Positions 1 through 10,460 of a stretch of 64,000 nt of DNA are shown piece after piece. Below the pieces are notes generated by a model. The model was given only the letters and a program-made list of their open reading frames with translations, had not been told where the DNA came from and did no database searches. Source of the stretch: Coleophoma eucalyptorum. Lineage: Eukaryota > Ascomycota > Leotiomycetes > Helotiales > Dermateaceae. The position numbers and the translations under genes are program-made. The DNA lies in assembly GCA_026120035.1 (NCBI GenBank), contig JALRME010000001.1, forward strand, positions 1 to 64,000, read 5' to 3'. Each line of letters starts with the position of its first letter. Position 1 is the stretch's first letter.

Positions 1-742
1 CTCACTTATAAGGAACATCTATGTTTTACCTTACCATTTTGACCTGTCTATTATAGCTACAGTTGAAATAAGAGGTATATAGATCAACCAACACCAACAG
101 TAACAAAGATATCTAGAACTATCACCAGCTAACCGCAAATTGCATTTGTCTTTTTTAGTAGATAACTTACTCTTAATATATTTCTCCAATTTTTCGTGCT
201 TATAGGCTTAGTATATGATAGTAATGGATTATTGCAAGCAACGACGTAAGGGATCAATGGAGAGTGTGAGAATTGAGGGTATTGACATTGACATTGTAGA
301 AAGAAGGTGAAGGTCTGCCTGGAGGTCTATTTACATATAGGTGCCTGTCGCGTGATCACATGACCCCTTGTCTTTCAACATGGATAATAAAAGAATATAG
401 CTTTAAATTTTTAAGGCACTTAAGGACGAAAATAATGCAGTCCGGGAGTTACTCCGACGTGGGGAGAGACGCATAAGCGCCACACGTTTTAGCTTCAGGA
501 TTTAGTGCTGATTAACTTTCAGTATCCTGTATAAATCTTCGCTCGCTATATTTTACTTAGCCACTATTCCTAAGCTTGGTCACGCGTGTGGCGTATCTAG
601 GCACGTGCGCCGTAGTACGCTGCTGTCTTCTTTCACATTATCATCATCGTGATAGTACAGTCCCTAAGGAAGTCGACTTTTCCTCAAACTCACTTCGAAA
701 GCTCTTGATTCAATATTTACTGTACGAATGATATCTCATGCC
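1..742. other. intergenic, AT-rich, no gene seen
   Basis: No open frame with a recognisable protein lies here. The stretch precedes the HET pseudogene and would contain its former promoter. A TATA-like run (ctgtataaatc) sits near 528. Confidence 0.5.
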
Positions 743-3017
743 ATGTCTTACCACCGTTTTTCTTCCCTTCCGCTAGATGGCGATAAAATTCGCCTGCTCC
801 GACTATTGCCAAGTGACAGCAAGGCTGCACCTTTACATTGCAAGCTTTGCAACTATTCTCTATAGGAATCAAGTCAACGAACTCATTTGTACGATGCTTT
901 ATCCTATGTATGGGGCAATACACACGTGACTCGACCTGTCTACGTTAACGAAAGCCTGTTTGATATCACGGTAAACCTATACGCTACGCTATTACGTCTT
1001 CGAGATCACTCTTTTGAACGAATCATATGGGTGGATGCTATTTGCATTAATCAAAAAGATAAGCAAGAGAAGGAGCAACAGATTCGATTAATGTACAAGA
1101 TCTACACTTACGCACGCTACGTAATTGTTTGGCTCAAAGAGGAAGCCAACAATAGCGACCAAGCACTAGAAGAATTAAGTATCGTAGGAAGTAAAAAACT
1201 ACCAAGTTTGCATATAAAGAAACAATCCAAGAAATTGTTATCACACTACTCCAGCGAGGTTGGTTTCAGCGTATCTGGGTAATAATAGCAAGGCACTTGA
1301 TGATTTCCATAGAATGCTAAGAACTTAAGATTTAGGTGCTTCAAGAAGTTGCTATAGCTGGACGTATCCAGATTCTATACGGCCGCTCAAGAATTAATAG
1401 ATATCCCTTTTGCCTAGCTATAGATTCCCTAAGTGGATCCTTAAAAGCTCGCGAGGAGTTGCAGGTCTTACAAAGTACAGTCATGTCTATATGTTATCTT
1501 ATAAGGAGAGCAATCTTTAGGCCTTATCGTCACACACTAGGTACAACCTCTGAAGTTATCTGCTCTTTAGGCGAGCTGGTAGATATATTCCGCACTCATC
1601 AGGCAACTGAGCCCAGGGATAAGGTATTATGCTTTACTTGGCATAAGCTCTAACAATACAAGCGAATCTAACTTACAGCCTGACTATTCAGTTTCGTTCA
1701 AAGAACTCCTCCACCGACTAGTGAAATTTGTTCTTTCTAATAAGATATCTGTAGAAACTCAGAAAGATAAGGAAGTCGCAGTAATTAAAGCCAAGGGTTA
1801 TATTCTCGGCAGTATATTACTTATAGAGGGCAATGTACCTTCCGACAGCAATCGGCGAGTAAGAGTTTGTGGAGAGATTTATCAGGGCCTTCAAATACAT
1901 CGAGATATAATGTTGCTCACTAGACTCTTCAAGCTTCAGCAATACCTCTCCAAACAGGGGATCTTATCTGTCTTCTTCAAAGGGCTACAAAACCTACAAT
2001 AATTAGAGTATATAAAGACTTCTCGGCCATTCTAGTTATTGCAGCTTCTTCACCACCATATATTAAAATCGGAAATATCGATCTCAAGTAGTCAGAAGTT
2101 CTACAACGAGTAAATCTGTCTAATCGTGATCTTACCCTTGTTTGGGACAGAGACTACTCTACAGAGAAACTCTCTCAATTAGGAAATTATAGCACTTGGG
2201 TACATTCAACCAACTGGATATCAGGGAGATCAGACACAGACATAAAGGGCTACTTCGACAAAGCCACTCGACTCTGGAATTGTGCCCTTGTTTTGACAGA
2301 TGGAGTTGCGTTCGAAATGGCACAGAAAAGATTTCAGGAAGGAATCGCGAACTATGAAAAGGCATTTGAATTGGGTGGCTGGCAGACCCCAAAGATTGAA
2401 CTAGATTTAGAAGCATTATTACACAGTATAGGGGCGACATACGATACAATTTCGGACTTACTACTATTAAAGAATACTGTAGATCGAATTATGATGGATA
2501 CGCAGTATGCCTCGGCGCCACTTATTTGGGCTATCAGAGGGGGGGCAAAACGCTATGGTTAAACTGTGGATTGAGCTAGGGAACATCAATATCAACGGTA
2601 GAGACAAAGTTAAGCCAACGCTACTTACACTAGCCGCTAGAGGCAACCATCTCGCAGTTGTAGAGCGGCTGTTACTGGCGAACGCAGACGTTAATACAGC
2701 TGCAGCAGATAGAAATGGACGAACGGCACTCCAAGCAGCCGCTGAAGGCGGCCATATCGTAGTTGTAGAGCGACTGCTGCAGGCGAACGCAGGCGTCAAT
2801 ACAGCTGCCGCCGAAGAGAATCGACGAATAGCACTCCAAGCAGCTGCTGAATACGGCCATCTCGCAGTTATAGAGCGGCTGCTACAGGCGAACGCAGACG
2901 TCAATATAGCTGCAGCAGATAGGAATGGACGAACGGCACTCCAAGCTGCTGCTGAAGGTGGGCCATCTCGCAGTTGTAGAGCGGTTAGTCGGAGCCAGAG
3001 CTATAGAGGAAATTTAG
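743..3017 (+). pseudogene. HET-domain / ankyrin-repeat protein, degenerate
   Basis: Remnant of a heterokaryon-incompatibility (HET) protein; the family mediates allorecognition cell death. From ATG 743 the frame shows the HET hallmarks YDALSYVWG (890-916) and IIWVDAICINQ (about 1022-1054). It then continues through an intact intron (1279-1335) into VLQEVAIAG and a ARDKV-type block, then a LWNCALVLTD region, and ends in ankyrin repeats (2580-3017). Breaks seen: TAG at 863-865; a one-base loss at the A6 run 1193-1198; a one-base gain near 1627-1630; a one-base loss near 1993; TAG at 2089-2091; a one-base gain in the G7 run 2539-2545; a one-base gain at 2960-2962. Both nonsense changes fit CpA-to-TpA transitions (CAG to TAG, TGG to TAG). 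The HET identity is secure from the motifs. That it is a dead gene is inferred from seven independent breaks in one reading path. Confidence 0.88.
2651..2966 (+). repeat. 105-bp tandem repeat encoding ankyrin units
   Basis: Three consecutive units start at 2651, 2756 and 2861, and a fourth begins at 2967 before the end of the pseudogene. The period is 105 bp (35 residues, slightly above the canonical 33). Each encodes a core like HLAVVERLLQANADVN followed by a NGRTALQAAAEGG-type stretch. The units are very similar at nucleotide level, which points to recent duplication or conversion. Confidence 0.85.
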
Positions 3018-5595
3018 CACTTTGCTTTAATTATTGGAAGATTACACTAGATGTAATTGACCTTTAGGCCATGTGACAAGAGGACACATGACATCTGGCG
3101 GGTCGTGCTCATCAAGTAAGTGTTGATGTGAACAACATCAACACCACCTGTGCCTTAATGCTCTCAATTCGATACCTTCAACAGATTGACACTCAATCGT
3201 CTACAGTGACTGCATGGAATATAAATAACTTACAGGTTATAAATCACCGAAAGGATTTAGACTTTTCGACTCTTCACGCTCCCTATAGAGTAGCTAAAGG
3301 CCAACCCTCCCCCCTCTCTCTAACTGAGTCTATGAACCACGACCCATCCTACTTGCTATCAAGAACGCTGCGTCTCATACATCTATTCGACATCATGGGA
3401 TCTACTGTCCCAGCTGCAGATGTTGCCCAACATGCGTCACAGTCATGCCGGCGCTACTACGCAAAGAATACTAGGTACTTGAGAAACCTCAGCATAGAGC
3501 ACGACTGCACAAAGAAACGGTTATCAAGCGAAGATAAGAGTATCGTGTCTCGGTTCCTGATATACTTTCTGCTCTCACGATAGCGAGGACTAGCTGCGTA
3601 AGGCCTAGATAATTTTGGAGTGTAAATTTCCACCGTCTTGACTATGGCCTGCTACTTCAGGTGTATAGGTCGGATAACCATGTAATCAACTACTCTTCAC
3701 GAATACAATCTGATATTTTGTATTTAGTGAACCATTGAAAATCCAATGCTGTTTCAAGAATGATAGGCTCATAGAAACAGAGCACTGGCCATGAAGCTAT
3801 AGGTTCCACGATCCGATGCCGTCCGTTCGCCTTGGTTTACTCCAAGTTTACTCGCTTCTTCCCGAGTTTTATGGGCAGGATGCTGAGAGCTCCTTTGGCA
3901 ATCACGCTAACGCAGTTGATCAGAATTTATAGAGTTACAGTAGTGAGGTATTATGGTGGAGCCACCAGGGCATCCCTTACTAGCATGAGATCCTAATTAG
4001 TTTAGATCTTTTGTAGGGGAGCAAAACTATCATATGGCATTTGCGTGCATAATAGTAAGGGAGCCTTGAATCCCCCAAGCCTGACTGCTGCATTGAGCTC
4101 GCTTCACTGCTTAGAAAGCCATCAAGGATGTAGAACGTAAGTCCCGATGCAAGAATTCATGGGGTTTTATTTCTCTTTAATTATTCACTGCTAGGATTAG
4201 AGACCATCAAGTCTAACAAAAATTCATGACCTAGAATATCTCAAAATTGTGGAGTTTGAGGTACTGAGGCGGTATTTGATACTGCATTCTTACCGTTGCG
4301 CAATCGAATTGTATACGCAGAACGATGAATGCCGTGGTATTGGAAATGCGTGCTCACATGCCGCGAAGATGCAATCCATGCCATTAAAATAGTAGAAAGA
4401 CTAGGCTGGTAATAGGATACTTCTCGAGTCTTGAAGCAACAAGCGTGCAGCGCTCGAGTGACCTTATAAGCGGGGGCTCCCACTGCTGATCTACAGTGCG
4501 ATGGGTGCTCGGGTGTGTTTGCCATACCCACTTTTTCACGCAAGGAAGCCTCAGTATCTACGCGTGCGAGACAAGTATAAACACACTGCAATGTCTCCAT
4601 TGATCCAGGGTATAAAATCGATAAACTTGATAACTAGATGTTCATTGGCAATCATCCTTGCTCGCCGAGGGATTTCTACTCTGAATTACACGTTAGGCGA
4701 AGTTATTTAGGGGTGTTTTCGAGCTTCTGCATTTGACTCAAGATCGGATTCTATGTTATATTTATTCCTCTGAAATAAGCTTTCTAGTGAATTCCAAGCG
4801 CATAGGACGCATTTGATTGCAGCTGGTGCCGTAGCATATTTGCTGATGTCAGTCTGTTTTGTTGAAACACTTCAGAGCAAGGAATGTCATCACCATGACG
4901 AGGCGGAGGACGGATAATGCTCGGACAACCTTCCGCAACTAGAGCGCCACATGCTCGCTGGTGGAACTGCGGCTGGACTGAGAACTCCAGACGACCACAT
5001 GACAAGAAATGCTTCTTGGGCTTGGAATGCAAACTGTCAAGACTCTGGAGCTGCCATTGAGAAACGAGAAGGTGATAGCTGATGGATCCAACCGGAGCGG
5101 AACTATATGTATCGTAAATTAAAACAACCAAATCAGACCTGCTGGATGATACAGTAGATGTCGGAAAAGGACTTTACCCACATCCCATATTCTGCCCCGG
5201 ACAATCTTCACAAGGAGGAAGCGACTGCCCCTCATTGTGACGTGCCATTGGCGGAAGAAATGATTGAGCGATCCGGGCAGAAAGCGCCAGAGCAACTGCA
5301 GTCAGGACTGATGTATTTACTACGACAACCCCAAATTGTCTCCAAGCCTGCTGTATCGTCTCAATTGTATATTTACTGCTCTTCCTCATTCTTTAAAGTC
5401 CTCTAAAGCCCCTTTCAACCCTAACCCGCTGTGAAATTCTCCGCGGGACAGGCTTGTGTATCAACAACAGTTGGGAGGGCCCCGTATCCAAGCTAGAGCT
5501 CCTGTGGATCCCATGAGTTCTTGGTCACGTCAGTAGCGGGCACAACTCGACCTTCGCAGATCTTCCATCTTCAGTCTTCGTATTGCCATTCACTT
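3018..5595. other. gene-poor stretch, no supported gene
   Basis: About 2.6 kb with only short open frames (largest roughly 150 codons at 3128-3583, lacking an ATG start, and 119 codons on the minus strand at 4241-4600). None shows a domain, signal peptide or plausible splice-joined extension that I recognise. It may be decayed sequence continuous with the HET pseudogene. Confidence 0.5.
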
Positions 5596-5691
5596 TTACC
5601 CTTTTGATTTCCCTCCAACCTCTCCAACCTCTCCATCCTCCGCATTTCTCCTCCTTCTCGTCGAACCTCCCCCTCCCGCTTAATTTCGAGA
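5596..5691 (+). promoter_or_regulatory. pyrimidine-rich leader before GUT2
   Basis: The strand is strongly C/T-rich, with repeated CAACCTCTCC-like steps around 5610-5635, ending directly at the ATG. Such CT tracts are common just upstream of, or within, the 5' leader of well-expressed filamentous-fungal genes. No clear TATA box is seen. Confidence 0.45.
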
Positions 5692-7896
5692 ATGGCATTC
5701 CGACAACGTCTTGCGAGGCCGCTGCTGTACACAACGGGTGCAGCAGCTGTTGGTGGTGGCATTCTGTACTATTCCTACCGACCGCGAAATATCCCAGGTT
5801 CAGACCCTGCTGCGGTACCTCCTCCAGGTTACGGTCCTGGGGGTAGCTTCCGACCTCCACGATTCCCGAAAGTCAAGACTCGAGATGAACAAATCGCAGC
5901 ATTGAAGCAGAGTGGCGGGATCACAACCATTAATAGTAGTTATTTTGGTTCCAGCCAGACTGTTGCTACCTCCAGTGATGCAGATGTCTATGATTTGTTG
6001 GTCATTGGCGGAGGTGCCACTGGTGCTGGAGTAGCTCTAGATGCGGCAACCCGAGGTCTGAAGGTTGCAATGGTTGAGCGCGACGACTTCAGCAGTGGAA
6101 CTAGCAGTAAGAGTACAAAGTTGGTTCATGGCGGTGTAAGATATTTGGAGAAGGCTGTTTGGGAGCTGGACTACAACCAATACAAGCTTGTGCGCGAAGC
6201 CTTGAGGGAACGAAAATATTTCCTGGAGACTGCACCGCATCTGTCTTCATGGCTTCCAATCATGCTGCCACTCGACAAGTGGTGGAAGGCACCATATTAC
6301 TGGGCTGGAACGAAAGCTTATGATTTCTTGGCTGGATCCGAGGGTATCGAAACTTCGTATTTTTTGACAAAGAGCAAGGCCTTGGATGCTTTCCCTATGC
6401 TGAAGAGAACAGATCTGGTTGGAGCATTAGTATACTACGATGGTGCACACAATGATTCGCGAATGAACGTGTCATTGGCGATGACCGCTGCTCTTTACGG
6501 TGTCAATGTTGTAAACCACATGGAGGTGACCGGTCTCGAGAAAGACGCTTCCGGGCAGCTCTGCGGAGCTCGTGTGAAGGATCTGGTGCAAGAGAAGAAT
6601 GGCAAGAAGGCGGAAGAATTCACAATTCGTGCACGAGGAATTATTAATGCTACTGGGCCTTTTGTCGATGGAATCAGAAAGATGGATGAGCAAGATATCA
6701 AAGAGATTGTCGCACCCAGCTCTGGTGTTCACGTCGTTCTTCCTGGATATTACAGCCCTCAAAAGATGGGTCTGATTGATCCAAAAACCTCTGATGGTCG
6801 GGTCATCTTCTTCCTGCCTTGGCAAGGAAATACTATTGCTGGAACTACCGATGCACCAACAAAGATTTCGCAAAATCCTGTAGCCGGTGAAGAAGAGATC
6901 AACTGGATTCTTTCTGAGATTCGACATTACTTGTCCCCTGATATTAATGTACGACGCGGTGATGTTCTTGCAGCCTGGTCCGGAATCAGACCTTTAGTCA
7001 AAGATCCAAAGGCAAAGAACACAGAATCCTTGGTCCGAAACCACCTTATCGATATGTCACCATCAGGTCTTCTCACTTGCGCCGGAGGAAAATGGACCAC
7101 CTATCGACAAATGGCTGAAGAGTGTGTTGATGAAGCTATCAGCCAGTTCAAGCTTGAACCAAAACCATATCCAAATGCAATCAACGTTAGTGGTACAGAA
7201 GCGGTCAACGATGGAGCTAAGCTCGATGGAAGCTGTCAAACCCACCAAGTTAAGCTTATTGGAGCTCATGGTTTTTCTAAGACGCTCTTCATCAATCTTA
7301 TTCAGCATTTCGGTGTCGAAACTGATGTTGCAAAGCATCTTACTGAATCCTATGGAGACAGAGCCTGGACAGTTGCTGCACTAAGCATCCCTACCGAGAA
7401 AAGATTCCCAGTCCGAGGCGAGAGAATCAGTGCTCTCTACCCGTTCGTTGATGGTGAGGTTAGATATGCTGTTAGACACGAGTATGCACAGACAGCCGTT
7501 GATGTTTTGGCACGAAGAATGAGACTGGCTTTCTTGAATGCACAAGCTGCTCTTGAGGCTCTTCCAACGGTCATTGATATCATGGCATCGGAGTTGAAAT
7601 GGGACAGCAAGCGAAAGACGGCTGAATGGACTGATTGTAAGTTACTCCCTTCTATCGTTCAAAACTCCATACTGATATCAATCACAGCCGTGAAGTTCCT
7701 CGAGAGCATGGGACTCCCTAAGTCACGATTAACCGCAACACGAAAAGAAGTTGAGAGCGGCAAGTTGAGCTTTAAGGACTCCTTAGAGTATAAGATGTAC
7801 TCGCGCCACGATCAGCCGGCTGATTACATCGAGAGTGATGCCGCCAAGGGAATTGTAAATCCGGGGTTGGACAAGCAAAGTCCGGCAAATCAGTAA
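5692..7896 (+). CDS. GUT2: mitochondrial FAD-dependent glycerol-3-phosphate dehydrogenase
   Basis: Oxidises sn-glycerol-3-phosphate to dihydroxyacetone phosphate and passes electrons to ubiquinone at the mitochondrial inner membrane; used in glycerol catabolism and the G3P shuttle. The start MAFRQRLARPLLYTTG is Arg-rich and fits a mitochondrial presequence, followed by a short hydrophobic Gly-rich segment. The FAD-binding motif LLVIGGGATGAGVALDA lies at residues 102-118, and the family signature KLVHGGVRYLE follows at about 143-153. A C-terminal helical DAO_C-type domain follows. One intron is inferred at 7637-7687 (GTAAGT...CACAG, 51 nt, length divisible by three with no stop); removing it joins EWTD to SVKFLESMGLP and gives 717 residues. 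The intron-retained frame is 734. Family assignment is firm. Confidence 0.95.
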   Translation: MAFRQRLARPLLYTTGAAAVGGGILYYSYRPRNIPGSDPAAVPPPGYGPGGSFRPPRFPKVKTRDEQIAALKQSGGITTINSSYFGSSQTVATSSDADVYDLLVIGGGATGAGVALDAATRGLKVAMVERDDFSSGTSSKSTKLVHGGVRYLEKAVWELDYNQYKLVREALRERKYFLETAPHLSSWLPIMLPLDKWWKAPYYWAGTKAYDFLAGSEGIETSYFLTKSKALDAFPMLKRTDLVGALVYYDGAHNDSRMNVSLAMTAALYGVNVVNHMEVTGLEKDASGQLCGARVKDLVQEKNGKKAEEFTIRARGIINATGPFVDGIRKMDEQDIKEIVAPSSGVHVVLPGYYSPQKMGLIDPKTSDGRVIFFLPWQGNTIAGTTDAPTKISQNPVAGEEEINWILSEIRHYLSPDINVRRGDVLAAWSGIRPLVKDPKAKNTESLVRNHLIDMSPSGLLTCAGGKWTTYRQMAEECVDEAISQFKLEPKPYPNAINVSGTEAVNDGAKLDGSCQTHQVKLIGAHGFSKTLFINLIQHFGVETDVAKHLTESYGDRAWTVAALSIPTEKRFPVRGERISALYPFVDGEVRYAVRHEYAQTAVDVLARRMRLAFLNAQAALEALPTVIDIMASELKWDSKRKTAEWTDCKLLPSIVQNSILISITAVKFLESMGLPKSRLTATRKEVESGKLSFKDSLEYKMYSRHDQPADYIESDAAKGIVNPGLDKQSPANQ

Positions 7897-8788
7897 ATTA
7901 AAACGGAGCGGTAAATGAAGGAGAGTGTATTATGATGGTATGATGGTAGAACGGATTAACAAGCGATGATACGACACTCAGCTTGAATGTGGATAAAAAA
8001 CTGGATTGATATGGTTGGGGTTCTTGCACTTGGTCTAGCTGGCTGGCTTTTTGAATATGTATGATGATCTGCATGCGCGGTGTTAGATTACTTTTAATGG
8101 TCAAATTGAACGGAGTCGTGATATGGCTTCCGAACTAAAGTTGTCCTTTTTGTTTGTATGCTCTGAGGTTTATGCGAAGTTGTCAACTTACTATATTTAG
8201 GTCGGCTTGCTTTCCTAACGATAGAACGATACAATTTTGAACAAGCTTTCCAGCCCAAAATTTTCTTTTGATGCTAGGAATTCAATTCTAGCAAGGTATA
8301 AGGAGAATGAATATTTGTGCTGACGATGTCGCTGCTGTTTGTATTGTGCGTTTTCGATGTTGTCCCAAGTCGCGACAGCCGTGGATTTGGAGGAAACGGG
8401 TCTCACAATTCCCTTAACCATAAATATGTCTGTAGCTACGGCTTCTCGAATTTAAAGTATCGCTTTCTCCATTCCTGAAAGCCGCGCCGCTTTGTAATAA
8501 CAGAACTCAAGGGGCACCGGGGTTAATGCAAGCCATGGTGAGCAAGTTCGTCGGCGAAGCGAGCGAGTCCTCGGCGAGATCCCATGACCCCTAGCGAGCA
8601 CTTCGCTGGATTCGCAAGACGCGGGAAACCATCAACGAAGCGGAGCGACATTCTCATGTTCCCTTTGCCCATTGATTTCCAATCTTCGCTGGCCTCATGG
8701 GGAAATTTGACAATTCTCGGCATGGATTTGGTGATGACGCTGACGCATTGTCGGCCGGGGACCTTCATCATGGGGGTTGATCCAGATG
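7897..8788. other. intergenic, GUT2 3' region and promoter of next gene
   Basis: Holds the 3' flank of the G3P dehydrogenase gene and upstream DNA of the epimerase-like gene. Short open frames here show no recognisable protein. Confidence 0.5.
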
Positions 8789-8796
8789 TATAAAGG
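8789..8796 (+). promoter_or_regulatory. TATA box
   Basis: TATAAAGG about 150 bp before the ATG at 8939. The intervening leader is rich in CATCAACA/ACACATCA steps and ends in an A-rich AAACAAACA context just before the ATG, typical of fungal leaders. Confidence 0.55.
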
Positions 8797-8938
8797 TAAG
8801 GTGACAGAGTCGCAGGATAGGACATCAACGCATCAACACATCATACACATCATACATATTCAGCAATTCGATCTCTAAACCACCAACATACAAATCTACC
8901 AATCTCAAACAGATTTTAATACATTTAAAAAACAAACA

Positions 8939-10165
8939 ATGTCTTCCTCAACGCAACGAATTTTCGTCACTGGTGCCGCGGGCTACCTCGGTGGACATAC
9001 CGTTACACGTTTACTAGAGAAGCATTCGGACTTGAACTTAGCACTACTCGTACGAAACGCAGCCCAGGGCAAGATCCTTTCAAGTCGCTGGCCAAATGCC
9101 GAGATTGTTCAAGGATCTTTGGATGATATCGAGCTCCTGAAAAGGGAGGCTGCGAAGTCCGATGTTGTACTTCGTAAGTATAAATCTCTGTGATAGGGTA
9201 TTAAAAGAGGCAATTGCTCACTAGACTGCTTCCAGAGACCGCCTCTGCAGATCATCCCCTCGCAGCTATCGCATTAATTGAAGGACTTGCCCAGCACAAG
9301 CCAACTCCTGGCTATTTCATACACGTCAGTGGAACTGGAATGCTTCAAGATGTTTCCAATGGATATGGTAAGTCAAACCCAACATTAAAGGCTGATGGCG
9401 TGCTAAAAATTGCCAAGGAAACGTAGCAGAACGAATCTACAGCGACATCTCAGACCTTAAAGCAGTTACTTCCCTTCCTATCGAGGATCACATCCACCGT
9501 GATGTTGATGCTGCCGTTCTTGATGCTCACAGAGCCAACAGCGTACCTGTTGCAATTGTATCTCCCCCTACAGTGCACGGACTGGGCAAGGGGCCTGGAA
9601 AGACGAGAAGCTTGCAGATTCCCTTCCTTACTGAGGCATTTATCAAAAGAGGAAAAGGCTTCCAGGTACTCGAAGGACAAAACAGGTGGAATCGTGAGTA
9701 GATATTTATCCGGCCGTATCACGTGCACTAATTATTGCTTTTAGATATCCACATTGACGATCTTGCGGATGCGTTTATTGTGCTAGTCGAAGAGGCAATG
9801 AAGCCAACTGGAGGCAACGCTCAGTGGGGCGACGAAGGCTATTACTTTGTTGAGGCTGGTGAATTCGTGAGTGACTCGAGTCTGTCCATAATCGGTGACC
9901 ATATCTAATGTATACCTAGAAATGGGGCGACGTTGCAGCAGCCATTTCCCAATATCTGAGTTCGCAAGACTCCATTTTAACAGCCGAGGTCGATAAGGTG
10001 TCGGTGGCAGATGCCTCCACACATCACCCGTGGGCTCCTCTACTCTGGGGAGGCAATTGCAGAGCTCGTGCAGATCGCTTGCGCAATCTGGGCTGGGCTC
10101 CTAAGAACACCAGCATCTTTGTCAGCATACCGGAGATGGTAGATCAGGAAATCAAAAAAGACTAG
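8939..10165 (+). CDS. NAD(P)-binding epimerase/dehydratase-like (SDR) protein
   Basis: Rossmann-fold oxidoreductase of the atypical/extended short-chain dehydrogenase class; the substrate is unknown. The N-terminus RIFVTGAAGYLGGHTVTRLL (residues 7-26) carries the TGxxGxxG dinucleotide-binding motif and begins at once, so there is no targeting peptide and the protein is probably cytosolic. Five exons: 8939-9173, 9236-9367, 9427-9693, 9745-9866, 9920-10165, giving 333 residues. All introns are 51-62 nt with GTAAGT or GTGAGT donors. Conserved stretches after splicing include HVSGTGML, IVSPPTVHGLGKGPGK and HIHIDDLADAF. A classic YxxxK catalytic pair is not obvious at the usual place, so it may be an NmrA-like or non-canonical member. 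The next gene, a Zn2Cys6 regulator on the same strand, starts about 300 bp downstream. Confidence 0.85.
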
Positions 10166-10460
10166 ATATGGTCAAGACGGCGGTATCTTTCGCATGGGCA
10201 ATTGAAGTCGACTAGATTATGATTTGATGGATTAGATGGGTAGAAGTAGATGTGCGAACCAAAAAAAGAGAAGTATTCGCAACTCGAAATCCTTTCCACT
10301 TTTGTGCTTCGGTTGGGATATTACGTCAGCATGTGTTCAAATGCGTATTCAAACGCTGCATCAGCAATTTTTCCTGTCTCAAGTGTCTTTTATGATTATG
10401 CTTCCTTGAACCCACGCTTATCCAACCCATCTCAAAGTATCGCATCTTGGCGCAAGCACA

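Noticed and set aside
887..1282. HET fragment taken as an intact short gene
   Set aside because: It begins at a non-ATG codon just after a TAG in the same frame, and the HET domain clearly continues on both sides.
3128..3583. 151-codon open frame downstream of the HET pseudogene
   Set aside because: No ATG start, no recognisable motif, and located in decayed sequence; probably chance.
4241..5406. Several 70-120 codon frames on both strands
   Set aside because: Overlap each other, lack domains, and cannot be joined by plausible introns into a family-like protein.
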